64,000 nucleotides of DNA from an uncultured Prevotellaceae bacterium (lineage in GTDB: Bacteria; Bacteroidota; Bacteroidia; Bacteroidales; Bacteroidaceae). The stretch covers positions 1-64,000 of the forward strand of contig OMZS01000011.1 in assembly GCA_900315565.1 (NCBI GenBank), read 5' to 3'. Shown here one piece after another: positions 21,826-29,946 of this stretch; within the stretch, counting starts at the first letter, position 1, and each line of letters begins with the position of its first letter. A model generated the notes under the pieces. The model did no database searches and was not told the origin of the DNA. It saw only the letters and a list, made by a program, of their open reading frames with translations. Made by a program: the position numbers and the translations under genes.

Positions 21826-24189
21826 TTATTGTTTCAGCAGGTTGAGTTTATGTTGGGGAGCCAGTGCATTGGTGGTCTTCTCGGTGAGCTGACTGATGTT
21901 GGCAGTTACCTTTCCGCGAATGTCGCGGCTGCTGGCACCTACGGCAAAGGTGTAAGTACCGGCTTCAACGAGCCACTGACTGCCAGCCTCATCGAAGGAG
22001 GCAAGGTCGCGCTTCTGCATTTTCATGGTGAGTGTCTGGCTCTCGCCAGGACGCAGCTCGCGCGTCTTGCCGAAAGCCTTCAGCTCGTGGACAGGTTTTT
22101 CGAGCTGCCCTTTGGGAGCGGTGACATAAACCTGCGCCACCTCTTTTCCGCTCACGCTTCCCGTGTTCTTGATGCTCACGCTCACGGTAATCTCGTTGCC
22201 ACTGACGCGAACTGACGGTTTGCCATACTCAAAGGTGGTGTAGCTCAGGCCGAAGCCGAAGGGATAGGCCACCGCACGGTTGAAGGTGTCGAAGAAACGG
22301 TAGCCCACGTAGATGTCCTCCTCGTGGTTGGTGAAATCGTAGTTGGGCACGTCGCGCCCGTTCGACTTCATACTTTCGTAGGTGTAGAGGTCCATTTGCC
22401 CGGGGAAATTCTGGGTCGAGGGATGGTCGGCTGCGGCCACGGGCCATGTCATGGTGAGCTTTCCGCTGGGATTCACCTTGCCCGTGAGGATGTCGGCCAC
22501 CGAGTTGCCGCCCTCCATGCCTGGCTGCCATGCCACCAGAATGGCATCGGGATAGCCGCTCCACGAGGCTGTCTCCACCACCGAGCCACTATTGATCACC
22601 ACTACCACGGGTTTGCCCTGGGCGTGGAAAGTGTTGCACACGTCGAAAATCATCTGACGCTCGTCCTGCGTGAGGTTGAACTCGCCCTCCAGCTCACGGT
22701 CAACGCCCTCGCCGGCCTGACGGCCAATGGTGACGATGGCTGCGTCGGCATTCTTCACTTCGTTGTTGATGCAGACGGGACTGATGCTGATTTCGGGGTA
22801 CTTCTGCTGTCCGAACATCTCCATCTGATACCAGCGTGCAGGATGACGGTCGGCCTGGAACTTTACGCGGGCAAACTCAATGTATTTTTTGTAGATGTTG
22901 GTCAGCGTCTCCGATGAGCCGATGCCCACATTCTTCAGGCCTTCCACCATATCAATCACATAGGGCGGATGAACACAGCCCGAACCCGTGCCGCCAGAGA
23001 AGAAGTCGTAGCTGTTCTCACCAAAGAGAGCAACGGTCTTAATCTTTGAGCCGCTGGTGTTCCAGGGCAGTGTGCCGTTGTTCTTCAGGAGCACCATACC
23101 CTCGGTAGCCGTCTGGCGCGTGATTTGCGCATGGGCTTTAAAGTCGGGCTTATTGGTGGCGGGATAGTGACGGAAACTGGGTGTCTTGACAATGTACTCG
23201 AGCATGCGGCGCACATTGCGGTCAACATCCTTGATGTCGAGCTGTCCGCTTTTCACCCCTTCGATGATTTCGTTCACCTGGGCAGGCTGTCCCGGCTCCA
23301 AGAGGTCGTTGCCGGCATGCACCTCGTCGATGGTACGCAGCCCCTTGCGAATGCCTATCCAGTCGGTCATCACCATGCCTTTGTATCCCCAGTCCTCGCG
23401 CAGAATGCGGGTGAGCAGGTCGTGGTTGCCCATGGAGTACTGGCCATTGACTTGATTGTAAGAGGCCATGATGGTCCAGGGATCGCTCTCGCGCACGGCT
23501 ATCTCGAAGCCGCGCAGGTAGATTTCGCGGGCAGCACGCTGGCTAAGCCGCTCGTCCACGCTGGTGCGGTCGGTTTCTTGCGAGTTGACGGCAAAGTGCT
23601 TCGCGCTGACACCCGCGCCCTGACTCTGCACACCACGGATGTAAGCGGCGCCAATTTTACCGGTCAACAACGGGTCCTCGCTGTAATACTCAAAATTGCG
23701 GCCGCAGAGCGGGTTGCGGTGCAAGTTCATGCCCGGACCAAGAATCACGTCGCAACGGTATTCCATGGTTTCGTTGCCGATGGCCTCGCCCACCTTTACC
23801 AGCAGGTCGGTGTTCCATGTAGAAGCCAGGCAGGTGCCAATGGGAAAAGCGGTGGCATAGTAGGTGTTAGGGTCGTCTTTGCGCGTAGGGTCGATGCGCA
23901 CGCCGGCAGGACCGTCGGTGAGCACCGTGGCAGGAATGCCCAGGCGGGGAATAGCAGCGGTGGTGCCGGCAGCACCGGCCACGAGGGTGGCCTCGCCGCC
24001 CACCACGGCGCCGTCGCTGAAGAAGTTATTGGCTCCGCCCACCAAGAGGCGGGCTTTCTCTTCGAGGGTCATGGCATTCAGTACTTCGTCGATGTTGTCG
24101 GCGCGCAGTTGGGGCGCGCTGGTTTGTGCCTGCAAGCCTGTCGAGCAGGCGATGGCAGCACAGAGAAGGGCTTGTTTCATTGTTTTCAT
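21826..24189 (-). CDS. GH3 beta-glucosidase/beta-xylosidase
   Basis: A 787-residue secreted glycoside hydrolase family 3 enzyme. The ATG at 24189 is chosen because it gives a clean signal peptide (MKTMKQALLCAAIACSTGLQ); the longer frame to 24294 adds a Pro/Gln-rich stretch from the upstream hairpin repeat. Domains: TIM barrel with TDGPAGVR, KHFAVNSQE (K197/H198 substrate contacts) and MVMTDWIGI with nucleophile D276; an alpha/beta sandwich with VVVINSGSVVE and the candidate acid region GEGVDRELEG; and a fibronectin III-like end (VSVSIKNTGSVSGKEVAQVY). In this locus beta-xylosidase or beta-glucosidase activity on oligosaccharides is likely. Confidence 0.92.
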   Translation of the reverse strand: MKTMKQALLCAAIACSTGLQAQTSAPQLRADNIDEVLNAMTLEEKARLLVGGANNFFSDGAVVGGEATLVAGAAGTTAAIPRLGIPATVLTDGPAGVRIDPTRKDDPNTYYATAFPIGTCLASTWNTDLLVKVGEAIGNETMEYRCDVILGPGMNLHRNPLCGRNFEYYSEDPLLTGKIGAAYIRGVQSQGAGVSAKHFAVNSQETDRTSVDERLSQRAAREIYLRGFEIAVRESDPWTIMASYNQVNGQYSMGNHDLLTRILREDWGYKGMVMTDWIGIRKGLRTIDEVHAGNDLLEPGQPAQVNEIIEGVKSGQLDIKDVDRNVRRMLEYIVKTPSFRHYPATNKPDFKAHAQITRQTATEGMVLLKNNGTLPWNTSGSKIKTVALFGENSYDFFSGGTGSGCVHPPYVIDMVEGLKNVGIGSSETLTNIYKKYIEFARVKFQADRHPARWYQMEMFGQQKYPEISISPVCINNEVKNADAAIVTIGRQAGEGVDRELEGEFNLTQDERQMIFDVCNTFHAQGKPVVVVINSGSVVETASWSGYPDAILVAWQPGMEGGNSVADILTGKVNPSGKLTMTWPVAAADHPSTQNFPGQMDLYTYESMKSNGRDVPNYDFTNHEEDIYVGYRFFDTFNRAVAYPFGFGLSYTTFEYGKPSVRVSGNEITVSVSIKNTGSVSGKEVAQVYVTAPKGQLEKPVHELKAFGKTRELRPGESQTLTMKMQKRDLASFDEAGSQWLVEAGTYTFAVGASSRDIRGKVTANISQLTEKTTNALAPQHKLNLLKQ

Positions 24190-24239
24190 GTTGTTTTTAT
24201 GGGGGTTTTTAGGAATTATTGATGCTTGCTGTTGGAGGG

Positions 24240-24258
24240 GCTGCGGCGGTGCCGCAGC
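24240..24258. repeat. GCTGCGGC-GGT-GCCGCAGC hairpin repeat
   Basis: An 8-bp perfect stem with loop GGT and trailing ATACGG, in the 150-bp gap between the TPR regulator and GH3 genes. Nearly identical copies lie at 62279 and 63523. In the direction of GH3 it falls in the leader. Confidence 0.7.
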
Positions 24259-24345
24259 ATACGGAGAAGCCATTAATGGGGAACGGGGCTGCAACTGGTA
24301 TCTAGGCTTGCTGCTGTTGGCTATAGGGATGGCAGCTGATGGCTT

Positions 24346-25800
24346 TTAGGGCTTATCGGTGCTGTTTTTGGCGTTTTCATCGGCATTTTTGAGCGTGGCT
24401 ATGTCTATTTTTTTGCTTAGGCGGCTCTTGGTGGAGCGGAGTGCCTGCTCTGAGCAGCAGAAAGAGGCGGCTTTCTCGGCATCGGTTTTTCCGTAGTGCT
24501 CCATAATACAGAAAAAAGTTTCTTTTGGCGTGAGCGGCAGCGGCGAATCGTCGATGATACTGGCCAGCGCAGGGTTCACGCGCGAAAGCACCTGTGCCAC
24601 TTGGCGCTCTTGTTGTTTGCCAAACTGCGAGATGTTGTTGCCCGCAACAATATCGTAGAGCGCATCGATGCCTGCCTTAGTTTCCTCGATGGAATCGGCA
24701 AAAATGCGGTCGCCAAGCAGCGCGGCCGATGATGTGGCCGCCGTAGGCAGACGTAAGGCTTGCTGCTGAGCATCGGCCTCGTGGGCAGCAAGAATGGCAT
24801 GCAGCTTTTCGCCCATTTGCTGGCGTAGCTGCCGCAGCTGTTGCTGGTGCTCGCGCTCGCGGCGGTGCTGCTGGCGGCTGTTCCACCAAACAATGAGCAG
24901 CACAAGGTTCATAAGTACGATAACAGCCAGCGAGTACCACCATTTCTGGCGGGCTTTCTCGTGCTCAGAGGATTCGCGCTCGTATTGGTCCTGCACCTTG
25001 AGCAACTCCACCTGGTCGTGCGAGCGGTCCATCATGTCGCCCACGCTTTGCATGAGCCGGTAAGCCTCGAGTGCGCGCTGATAGTCATGCTGCTGCAGAT
25101 AGTATTCGTACTGTATGCGCAGGCGGCTGTAACTCACCTGCGTATTGTTGCTCTCGTTGAACCGGCTGAGCAGTTGTTGCAGTTTGCGAGTGTCGCCTTG
25201 CTGCTGGTAGATGTGGCTGAGCAGCGCGAAGGCATTGCCCAGCGACGCGGTGTCGGCAGCCAGCGTCAGGGCACGGACGGCATTTTGCTCGGCCTCGGCA
25301 ATGCTGTCGTGCAGCAGCTGATGGTAGGCACGGTTTTTCAGCATGGTGGATTGCTGACTGGCGTCGGCATGGCTCACCAGCGCCTCGGCCTGCTGGTTCA
25401 CCTGAAAAGCGTGTTCGGTTTCGCCCAACTCGTTGAGCACGTGAGCCTTGCCAATGAGCACATCGATGACCATGCTTTCGTCTTTTGTGGCCCAGGAGTG
25501 CGGCAGCGCGTAGTCGAAATAGATGAGTGCCAATTGCTGTTCGCCACTGCTGGCATTTAGCCATGCGATATGCTCGTAAATACGGCAGGCCATGCGGTGG
25601 TCGGATTGCGGTGTAAGAAGCTGTTCGGCTTCTTTAAACCGCTTCATGGCCGCCGACAGGTCGTGCTGCTCCATGCGGGCAATGCCTTCTTCGAGCAACA
25701 ATGCCGATTGTTGCTCGTTATCCTTGGCGCGGTCATAGCTGCAGTCAGTGCAACAGAGCGCAATAGCCAAAACGATGAAGGTACTGGACAGTATTTTCAC
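24346..25800 (-). CDS. TPR-containing membrane protein, probable regulator
   Basis: A 484-residue protein. The N-terminus is a lipoprotein-like signal (ALCCTDCSYD). Residues about 30-270 form TPR-like helical repeats (LLEEGIARMEQHDLSAAMKR, IAWLNASSGEQQLALIYFDY). A single membrane segment lies around 290-308 (WYSLAVIVLMNLVLLIVWW). The cytosolic part begins with a coiled coil rich in Gln/Arg and ends in a conserved block (LTPKETFFCIMEHYGKTDAE then SKSRLSKKIDIA-like helices) resembling a helix-turn-helix. This layout is common among Bacteroidetes sensor-regulators beside carbohydrate loci. Direct DNA binding is inference. It has its own promoter at 25832. Confidence 0.75.
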   Translation of the reverse strand: MKILSSTFIVLAIALCCTDCSYDRAKDNEQQSALLLEEGIARMEQHDLSAAMKRFKEAEQLLTPQSDHRMACRIYEHIAWLNASSGEQQLALIYFDYALPHSWATKDESMVIDVLIGKAHVLNELGETEHAFQVNQQAEALVSHADASQQSTMLKNRAYHQLLHDSIAEAEQNAVRALTLAADTASLGNAFALLSHIYQQQGDTRKLQQLLSRFNESNNTQVSYSRLRIQYEYYLQQHDYQRALEAYRLMQSVGDMMDRSHDQVELLKVQDQYERESSEHEKARQKWWYSLAVIVLMNLVLLIVWWNSRQQHRREREHQQQLRQLRQQMGEKLHAILAAHEADAQQQALRLPTAATSSAALLGDRIFADSIEETKAGIDALYDIVAGNNISQFGKQQERQVAQVLSRVNPALASIIDDSPLPLTPKETFFCIMEHYGKTDAEKAASFCCSEQALRSTKSRLSKKIDIATLKNADENAKNSTDKP

Positions 25801-25831
25801 GGTATTTCGGCTGGAGTATCAATTGTTTTGA

Positions 25832-25839
25832 CAAAGGTA
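25832..25839 (-). promoter_or_regulatory. Bacteroidetes -7 box (TACCTTTG, minus strand)
   Basis: CAAAGGTA on the + strand reads TACCTTTG on the - strand, 32 bp before the start of the TPR regulator gene. Confidence 0.7.
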
Positions 25840-25897
25840 GTTATTTTTGGCGAAATAGCATCGGAAAACAAAAACTATTTTTCGCGTACTGCCATAA

Positions 25898-26107
25898 TAA
25901 CTCACAGCGTTACAAAATTATCTCACGACATTACGAAAATAACTCACGACGATACATCTACATTTTCTAGAAAAATTCATCATAACTCACGACGATATTT
26001 TTATAACTCACGGTAATACGAAAATAACTCACGGTAATACAAAAATAACTCACGGCGTTGCACTCAAATTTTCTAGAGAATTTTGGTGCAACGCCGTGAG
26101 TTGTTGT
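25898..26107. repeat. 21/43-bp phased TAACTCAC repeat array ending in a large palindrome
   Basis: TAACTCAC-type units begin at 25898, 25919, 25940, 25983, 26004, 26025 and 26046: steps of 21, 21, 43, 21, 21 and 21 bp. The 43-bp unit contains a TTTCTAGAAA palindrome. The last unit is a palindrome centred on TCTAGA whose arms (CTCACGGCGTTGCAC at 26049-26063 and its inverse up to 26101) are perfect. The array fills the gap between the GH35 gene end and the TPR regulator promoter. A second, independent array is at 45813-45975. Confidence 0.85.
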
Positions 26108-26167
26108 CGTAATATGAAGAAATGGTGCCAGAAAGCTCAGCGCCACCGGCCCAAGGGGCGGAAACGG

Positions 26168-27781
26168 CTAATACTCGTAAAGGCGGACGTGAAGTAATTT
26201 CCACTCGCCCACGCCGATTCGCGCATGACGGCCTTGGTGGTCTTGGTCGCCGTTGTCGCGGCGGATGTACTGCAAGGTGCCGTCGTTGCTGACGCTCACC
26301 TGATCGACACTAAGAATGCCGAGCCGACGGCCTTTGAACGCAGGACGCTCAGCACTGGGACGGGCAGCATCGCCACCGGCCTGCTCGAATCCGTCCTCGC
26401 CGAGCTGTTTCTGCTGCTCCTGCTGTTTCTCGGTGGGAGTCTTGAAATCTACTACGATGCCGTTGCCCGCCACGATGTATTCACGAGGAGACAAGCGCAC
26501 GATGATGCCGCCGCCTTCGGGCCAGAGAGTGCCATCGGTGGCACGAGCATCCCAGGGCAGCGTGAAGTTGTGGCGGCAGGTGAGAATGGTGTTGCCGTCA
26601 TGGATGATGCGCTCGCGGTCGTTTTGGTCGAAAAGCAGTCCCCAAACGCCCTCGGCCTCCTGAAAGTTGGCCGCTCCCCGAAGCTTGAGCCTGAACAACT
26701 GACGCAGCAGGTTGTAGGCACAGGTGACGGGCTCAGTATCGGAGGCTGGTGCCTGGTCGATGGCAAAGGGCGAGAAACCCAGCGCACGGTGCTCTCCGAA
26801 AGCATAAAGCGCACGCACGCCGGCATTGGCGCAGCAACGTGTCTCGGGAATAAAGAGCCGGTTTTTTTGCGGTATGTCGTACTGCTGGCACCACGACTTG
26901 AAACCAGCGTCGTAGATGTCGGGAGCCAGGAAATCGATGGTGGGAGCACCCTGGCGCCAGAAATCTATGAGATGAGCCAACGGACCAGCCGAGGGATACT
27001 CGCCGGGACGGCGCCCGCGGCTGTTCATGGCGGCATTGACGTAAAGCGGCATGGGATAAATGCGCCGCGCGGCCTGGGCCAAATGTTCCACATACTGGGC
27101 GTAGTGCAAGGCCATGAACTTTTCGTCGGCGTAGATGTCGGTGCCAAAACGCTGTGCCCAACGTTCTTTCTCGTAAACGGCATTGGCCAGCGGCGAGTGG
27201 TCGCGGGCATCTTCGAGCATGCCAATTTCGTTTTCTATCTGCATCATCACCACCGTGCCCGTGGTGCGGTCGATGTCGGCCAAATGCTCCATCAGACGGG
27301 TGAAGGCGCGCAGGTCGGCCTGCAACACATTGTCGGAGAAACAGCTGGCTATTTCGAGCGGCTTGCCGGCACGCGTCATGGCACGCGCGAAACGGCGCGT
27401 GTCGGTCTTTAGCCACTCAGGGGCGTAGCACGACATGGAGTTTTTCCATGCGCCAAACCAAAGGAACACCACCTTGAGCCCATTGTCGCGGGCACGCTGA
27501 ACAACACGGTCAACGAGCGTGAAATCGTACTGTCCCTCCACGGGCTCGATGAATTCCCAATAAGCAGGCACGAGCACGGTGTTCAGGCCCAAAGCTGCCA
27601 TGCGCGGCATCACTTCGTCGATGTCGGCAACGCTGGTGGCGGCCGAATTGCTCAGCTCGCCGCCGAGAATGGGGAAAGAAGATGGAAATTTGAGTTTTGA
27701 GGTTTGCCTTGCATTGACGGCCAGCACGGAAAACAAGCTGGCAGCCATACAAATAAGTAGTGTAGTAAATATTTTTTTCAT
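26168..27781 (-). CDS. GH35 beta-galactosidase-like enzyme (DUF5597 type)
   Basis: A 537-residue secreted enzyme (signal ends AVNARQ). The TIM barrel carries LNTVLVPAYWEFIEPVEGQY and QIENEIGMLEDARDH with acid/base E185, and IPETRC with nucleophile E313. The ENEIGML pattern and the C-terminal beta region are typical of the GH35 members with DUF5597, a group that includes xyloglucan-acting beta-galactosidases. A Gln/Glu-rich insertion (EKQQEQQKQLGEDGFEQAGG) near residue 460 is unusual and probably a loop. It lies 127 bp downstream of the GH67 gene and likely shares its mRNA through the hairpin at 27826. Confidence 0.85.
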   Translation of the reverse strand: MKKIFTTLLICMAASLFSVLAVNARQTSKLKFPSSFPILGGELSNSAATSVADIDEVMPRMAALGLNTVLVPAYWEFIEPVEGQYDFTLVDRVVQRARDNGLKVVFLWFGAWKNSMSCYAPEWLKTDTRRFARAMTRAGKPLEIASCFSDNVLQADLRAFTRLMEHLADIDRTTGTVVMMQIENEIGMLEDARDHSPLANAVYEKERWAQRFGTDIYADEKFMALHYAQYVEHLAQAARRIYPMPLYVNAAMNSRGRRPGEYPSAGPLAHLIDFWRQGAPTIDFLAPDIYDAGFKSWCQQYDIPQKNRLFIPETRCCANAGVRALYAFGEHRALGFSPFAIDQAPASDTEPVTCAYNLLRQLFRLKLRGAANFQEAEGVWGLLFDQNDRERIIHDGNTILTCRHNFTLPWDARATDGTLWPEGGGIIVRLSPREYIVAGNGIVVDFKTPTEKQQEQQKQLGEDGFEQAGGDAARPSAERPAFKGRRLGILSVDQVSVSNDGTLQYIRRDNGDQDHQGRHARIGVGEWKLLHVRLYEY

Positions 27782-27825
27782 GATACTGACTGTTTATAAA
27801 GAATGAGGGGTTCGAACTGAGTGCA

Positions 27826-27867
27826 GGAAAGAAATGAGAATCATCAGAAGTGTTCTCATTTCTTTCC
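27826..27867 (-). terminator. 15-bp perfect hairpin between GH67 and GH35
   Basis: GGAAAGAAATGAGAA (27826-27840) pairs perfectly with TTCTCATTTCTTTCC (27853-27867), loop 12 nt. With no T-tract it is more likely an mRNA-stabilising or attenuating hairpin than a full terminator. Confidence 0.55.
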
Positions 27868-27908
27868 CAGAAAGCCGCAAGGCGACTCACCGTTTCACTC
27901 TTCATGTT

Positions 27909-29825
27909 CTACTCTTTTGCACTTTTCTCGGCGAAGCTGCCGTAGTAGTCCAAGCAGACGTTGCGCCACTCACGGGCATTCTCCAGCTGGTGCTGCAAAC
28001 GGTCGTTCACCTCGCGCCATCGCTGGTCGTCAATCTGCGGACGAAGTTGCTGCCAGATGTAAATCATCCTGTCCACCTCGCCAACACCCTCGTTGTACTT
28101 GGCCTGCAGATTCTGCCACAGCGTCTGACCGTTCTTCATGCGGTAAGTCCAGGGCACATGGTGGAACCAAAGGAGCAATTCCTCGGGACAGGTTTCTAAA
28201 CTATTATACATCTGCGCGTAAGGCTCGCGATATTGCGCCGTGGCACCTGTACCCGTTGTGGTGGTGCGGTCGAATCCCACACCCAGCGAGTCGGCCTGGT
28301 CGTAGTGCGCCGGGCACCACACCGTTGGCACATCGGGACGAGTACCGCCAGGGCATGGACCGTAGTGATGGTCGAACTCAAAAATGTGGTGCAGCCCGAG
28401 CGGCATCATGTAGTTGACACAAGCCTCGCGGCTGTTCTGCATCAGGGTGACAAGAACATCGAGATTGGTCTGTTTGCCGTTGGCAAACGTCAGGGCAACC
28501 CAGTCGCGGGCAATGTCTTCCGACTCTTCGAAAGGATTCCATGCAAGCCGGCCAAAGGCATACCAGTTGGCCTGCGAGAAATGGTGGCCGCACCAGTTGC
28601 GGTCCTTGCCGATGTTGGCCACACCGGCAATACCCCGGAGCGATTTTGGATTGACAAACGAGAAGAACTCTTGCCACAGCGGGCCAAGATAAACCAAATG
28701 GCGCGACTGTCCGAGATACTCCTGAGTGATTTGCAGCTCCACCATGTTGGGGGTGAGTTTTATCTGGTCGAAAATAGGGCTGTAAGGCTCGCGCGGCTGG
28801 AAGTCGAGTGGGCCGTTCTTGGTTTGCAGGATGACATTTGAGCGGAACTGTCCTTCAAGTGGCTTAAACTCGCTGACAGCCTGCATCACGCGGTCTTCGC
28901 CCACGTGGTTGGTAGCATAAACAAAGCAACGCCACATGACAATGCCGCCATGAGGCTGCAGGGCATCAGCCAGCATGTTGGCACCCTCGGCATGTGTGCG
29001 GTGGTAATCGCCAGGACCAGGCTGGCCTTCGCTGTTGGCCTTCACCAAGAAACCGCCAAAGTCGGGAATGAGCCGATAGATTTCGTCGGCCTTCTTCTTC
29101 CACCAGGCAGCCACGCCGCTGTCGAGCGGATCGGCGGTTGAGGTGTCGCCCAGCGCCATGGGCGAGGCGAAATTGATGGAGAGGTAAACGCGGATGCCGT
29201 AGGGGCGCAAAATGTCGGCGATGGTCTTGATTTCGTTCAAATAGTCGGCAGTGAGAATCTTGGGCGAAGCATTCACGTTGTTGAGCACCGACCCGTTGAT
29301 GCCGATGCTGGCATTGGCACGCGCGTATTCTTTAATAAGGTTCTTATCGAGGTGAAACCATTCGAAGATGCTCTCGCCGGCATAACCACGCTCAATGGAG
29401 CCATCGAGGTTGTCCCAATGGTTGAGCAGGCGAAGGTTGTAATAGGGTGCATTGCGGGCGGGGACGGAAGACAACTGGCACTGACCGTTCGCAGCACTCA
29501 GGTGCTGACGCTCGAGCAGCGAGTAGGCACCATAGAGCAGACCGATGTCGCGCCGGGCACTGATCACGATGCGCTGCTTGCTGTCGGTCTGGAGCTTGAA
29601 ACCTTCGTCGTCGGGCAGCGAGCGGTCTATTTTTAGGGTGATTTGCTGCCCCGAGGCAAATGTTTTCAGCTCGTTCACGGCAATGTCGATGGTAGGCGAA
29701 TGACGATTGGCCGACACCTTGGCCTGATTGAGCGTGTCGTAACGAAGCCACAGCTGATGGCCGTCTTCAGCGGCAGCACTCATTGCCAGCATCATGGCAA
29801 ATAGTGATAATAAAATCTTTTTCAT
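27909..29825 (-). CDS. GH67 alpha-glucuronidase
   Basis: A 638-residue secreted enzyme (signal MKKILLSLFAMMLAMSAAAE). It matches GH67 enzymes that remove 4-O-methyl-glucuronic acid from the non-reducing end of xylo-oligosaccharides. The hallmark NHWDNLDGSIERGYAGESIF is at residues 135-154. The three catalytic acids can be placed: E266 in KANSEGQPGPGDY (acid), D341 in NGPLDFQPREP and E369 in ITQEYLGQ. The 28-residue spacing of the last two equals that of the Cellvibrio enzyme (from memory). The N-terminal domain is the usual beta-sandwich with GLLYGAYSLLE. Next to CE15 and the hybrid regulator it makes glucuronoxylan the most likely substrate of the locus. Confidence 0.95.
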   Translation of the reverse strand: MKKILLSLFAMMLAMSAAAEDGHQLWLRYDTLNQAKVSANRHSPTIDIAVNELKTFASGQQITLKIDRSLPDDEGFKLQTDSKQRIVISARRDIGLLYGAYSLLERQHLSAANGQCQLSSVPARNAPYYNLRLLNHWDNLDGSIERGYAGESIFEWFHLDKNLIKEYARANASIGINGSVLNNVNASPKILTADYLNEIKTIADILRPYGIRVYLSINFASPMALGDTSTADPLDSGVAAWWKKKADEIYRLIPDFGGFLVKANSEGQPGPGDYHRTHAEGANMLADALQPHGGIVMWRCFVYATNHVGEDRVMQAVSEFKPLEGQFRSNVILQTKNGPLDFQPREPYSPIFDQIKLTPNMVELQITQEYLGQSRHLVYLGPLWQEFFSFVNPKSLRGIAGVANIGKDRNWCGHHFSQANWYAFGRLAWNPFEESEDIARDWVALTFANGKQTNLDVLVTLMQNSREACVNYMMPLGLHHIFEFDHHYGPCPGGTRPDVPTVWCPAHYDQADSLGVGFDRTTTTGTGATAQYREPYAQMYNSLETCPEELLLWFHHVPWTYRMKNGQTLWQNLQAKYNEGVGEVDRMIYIWQQLRPQIDDQRWREVNDRLQHQLENAREWRNVCLDYYGSFAEKSAKE

Positions 29826-29946
29826 ACTACGGAGATTGAAGTTAGAAAATTGGGGGTTAGAAATATTTACTTTTATGTTTTAGGTTTGAAATCCAGGATT
29901 TTTAGGTCAGAAATTCAGGGTTACAGTTTAGAATCTGATGGGCAGT

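Noticed and set aside
24190-24294. N-terminal extension of the GH3 protein
   Set aside because: It would put residues from a hairpin repeat in front of a perfect signal peptide.
25898-26107. CRISPR array
   Set aside because: Spacing is 21 bp with no separate unique spacers and no cas genes nearby.
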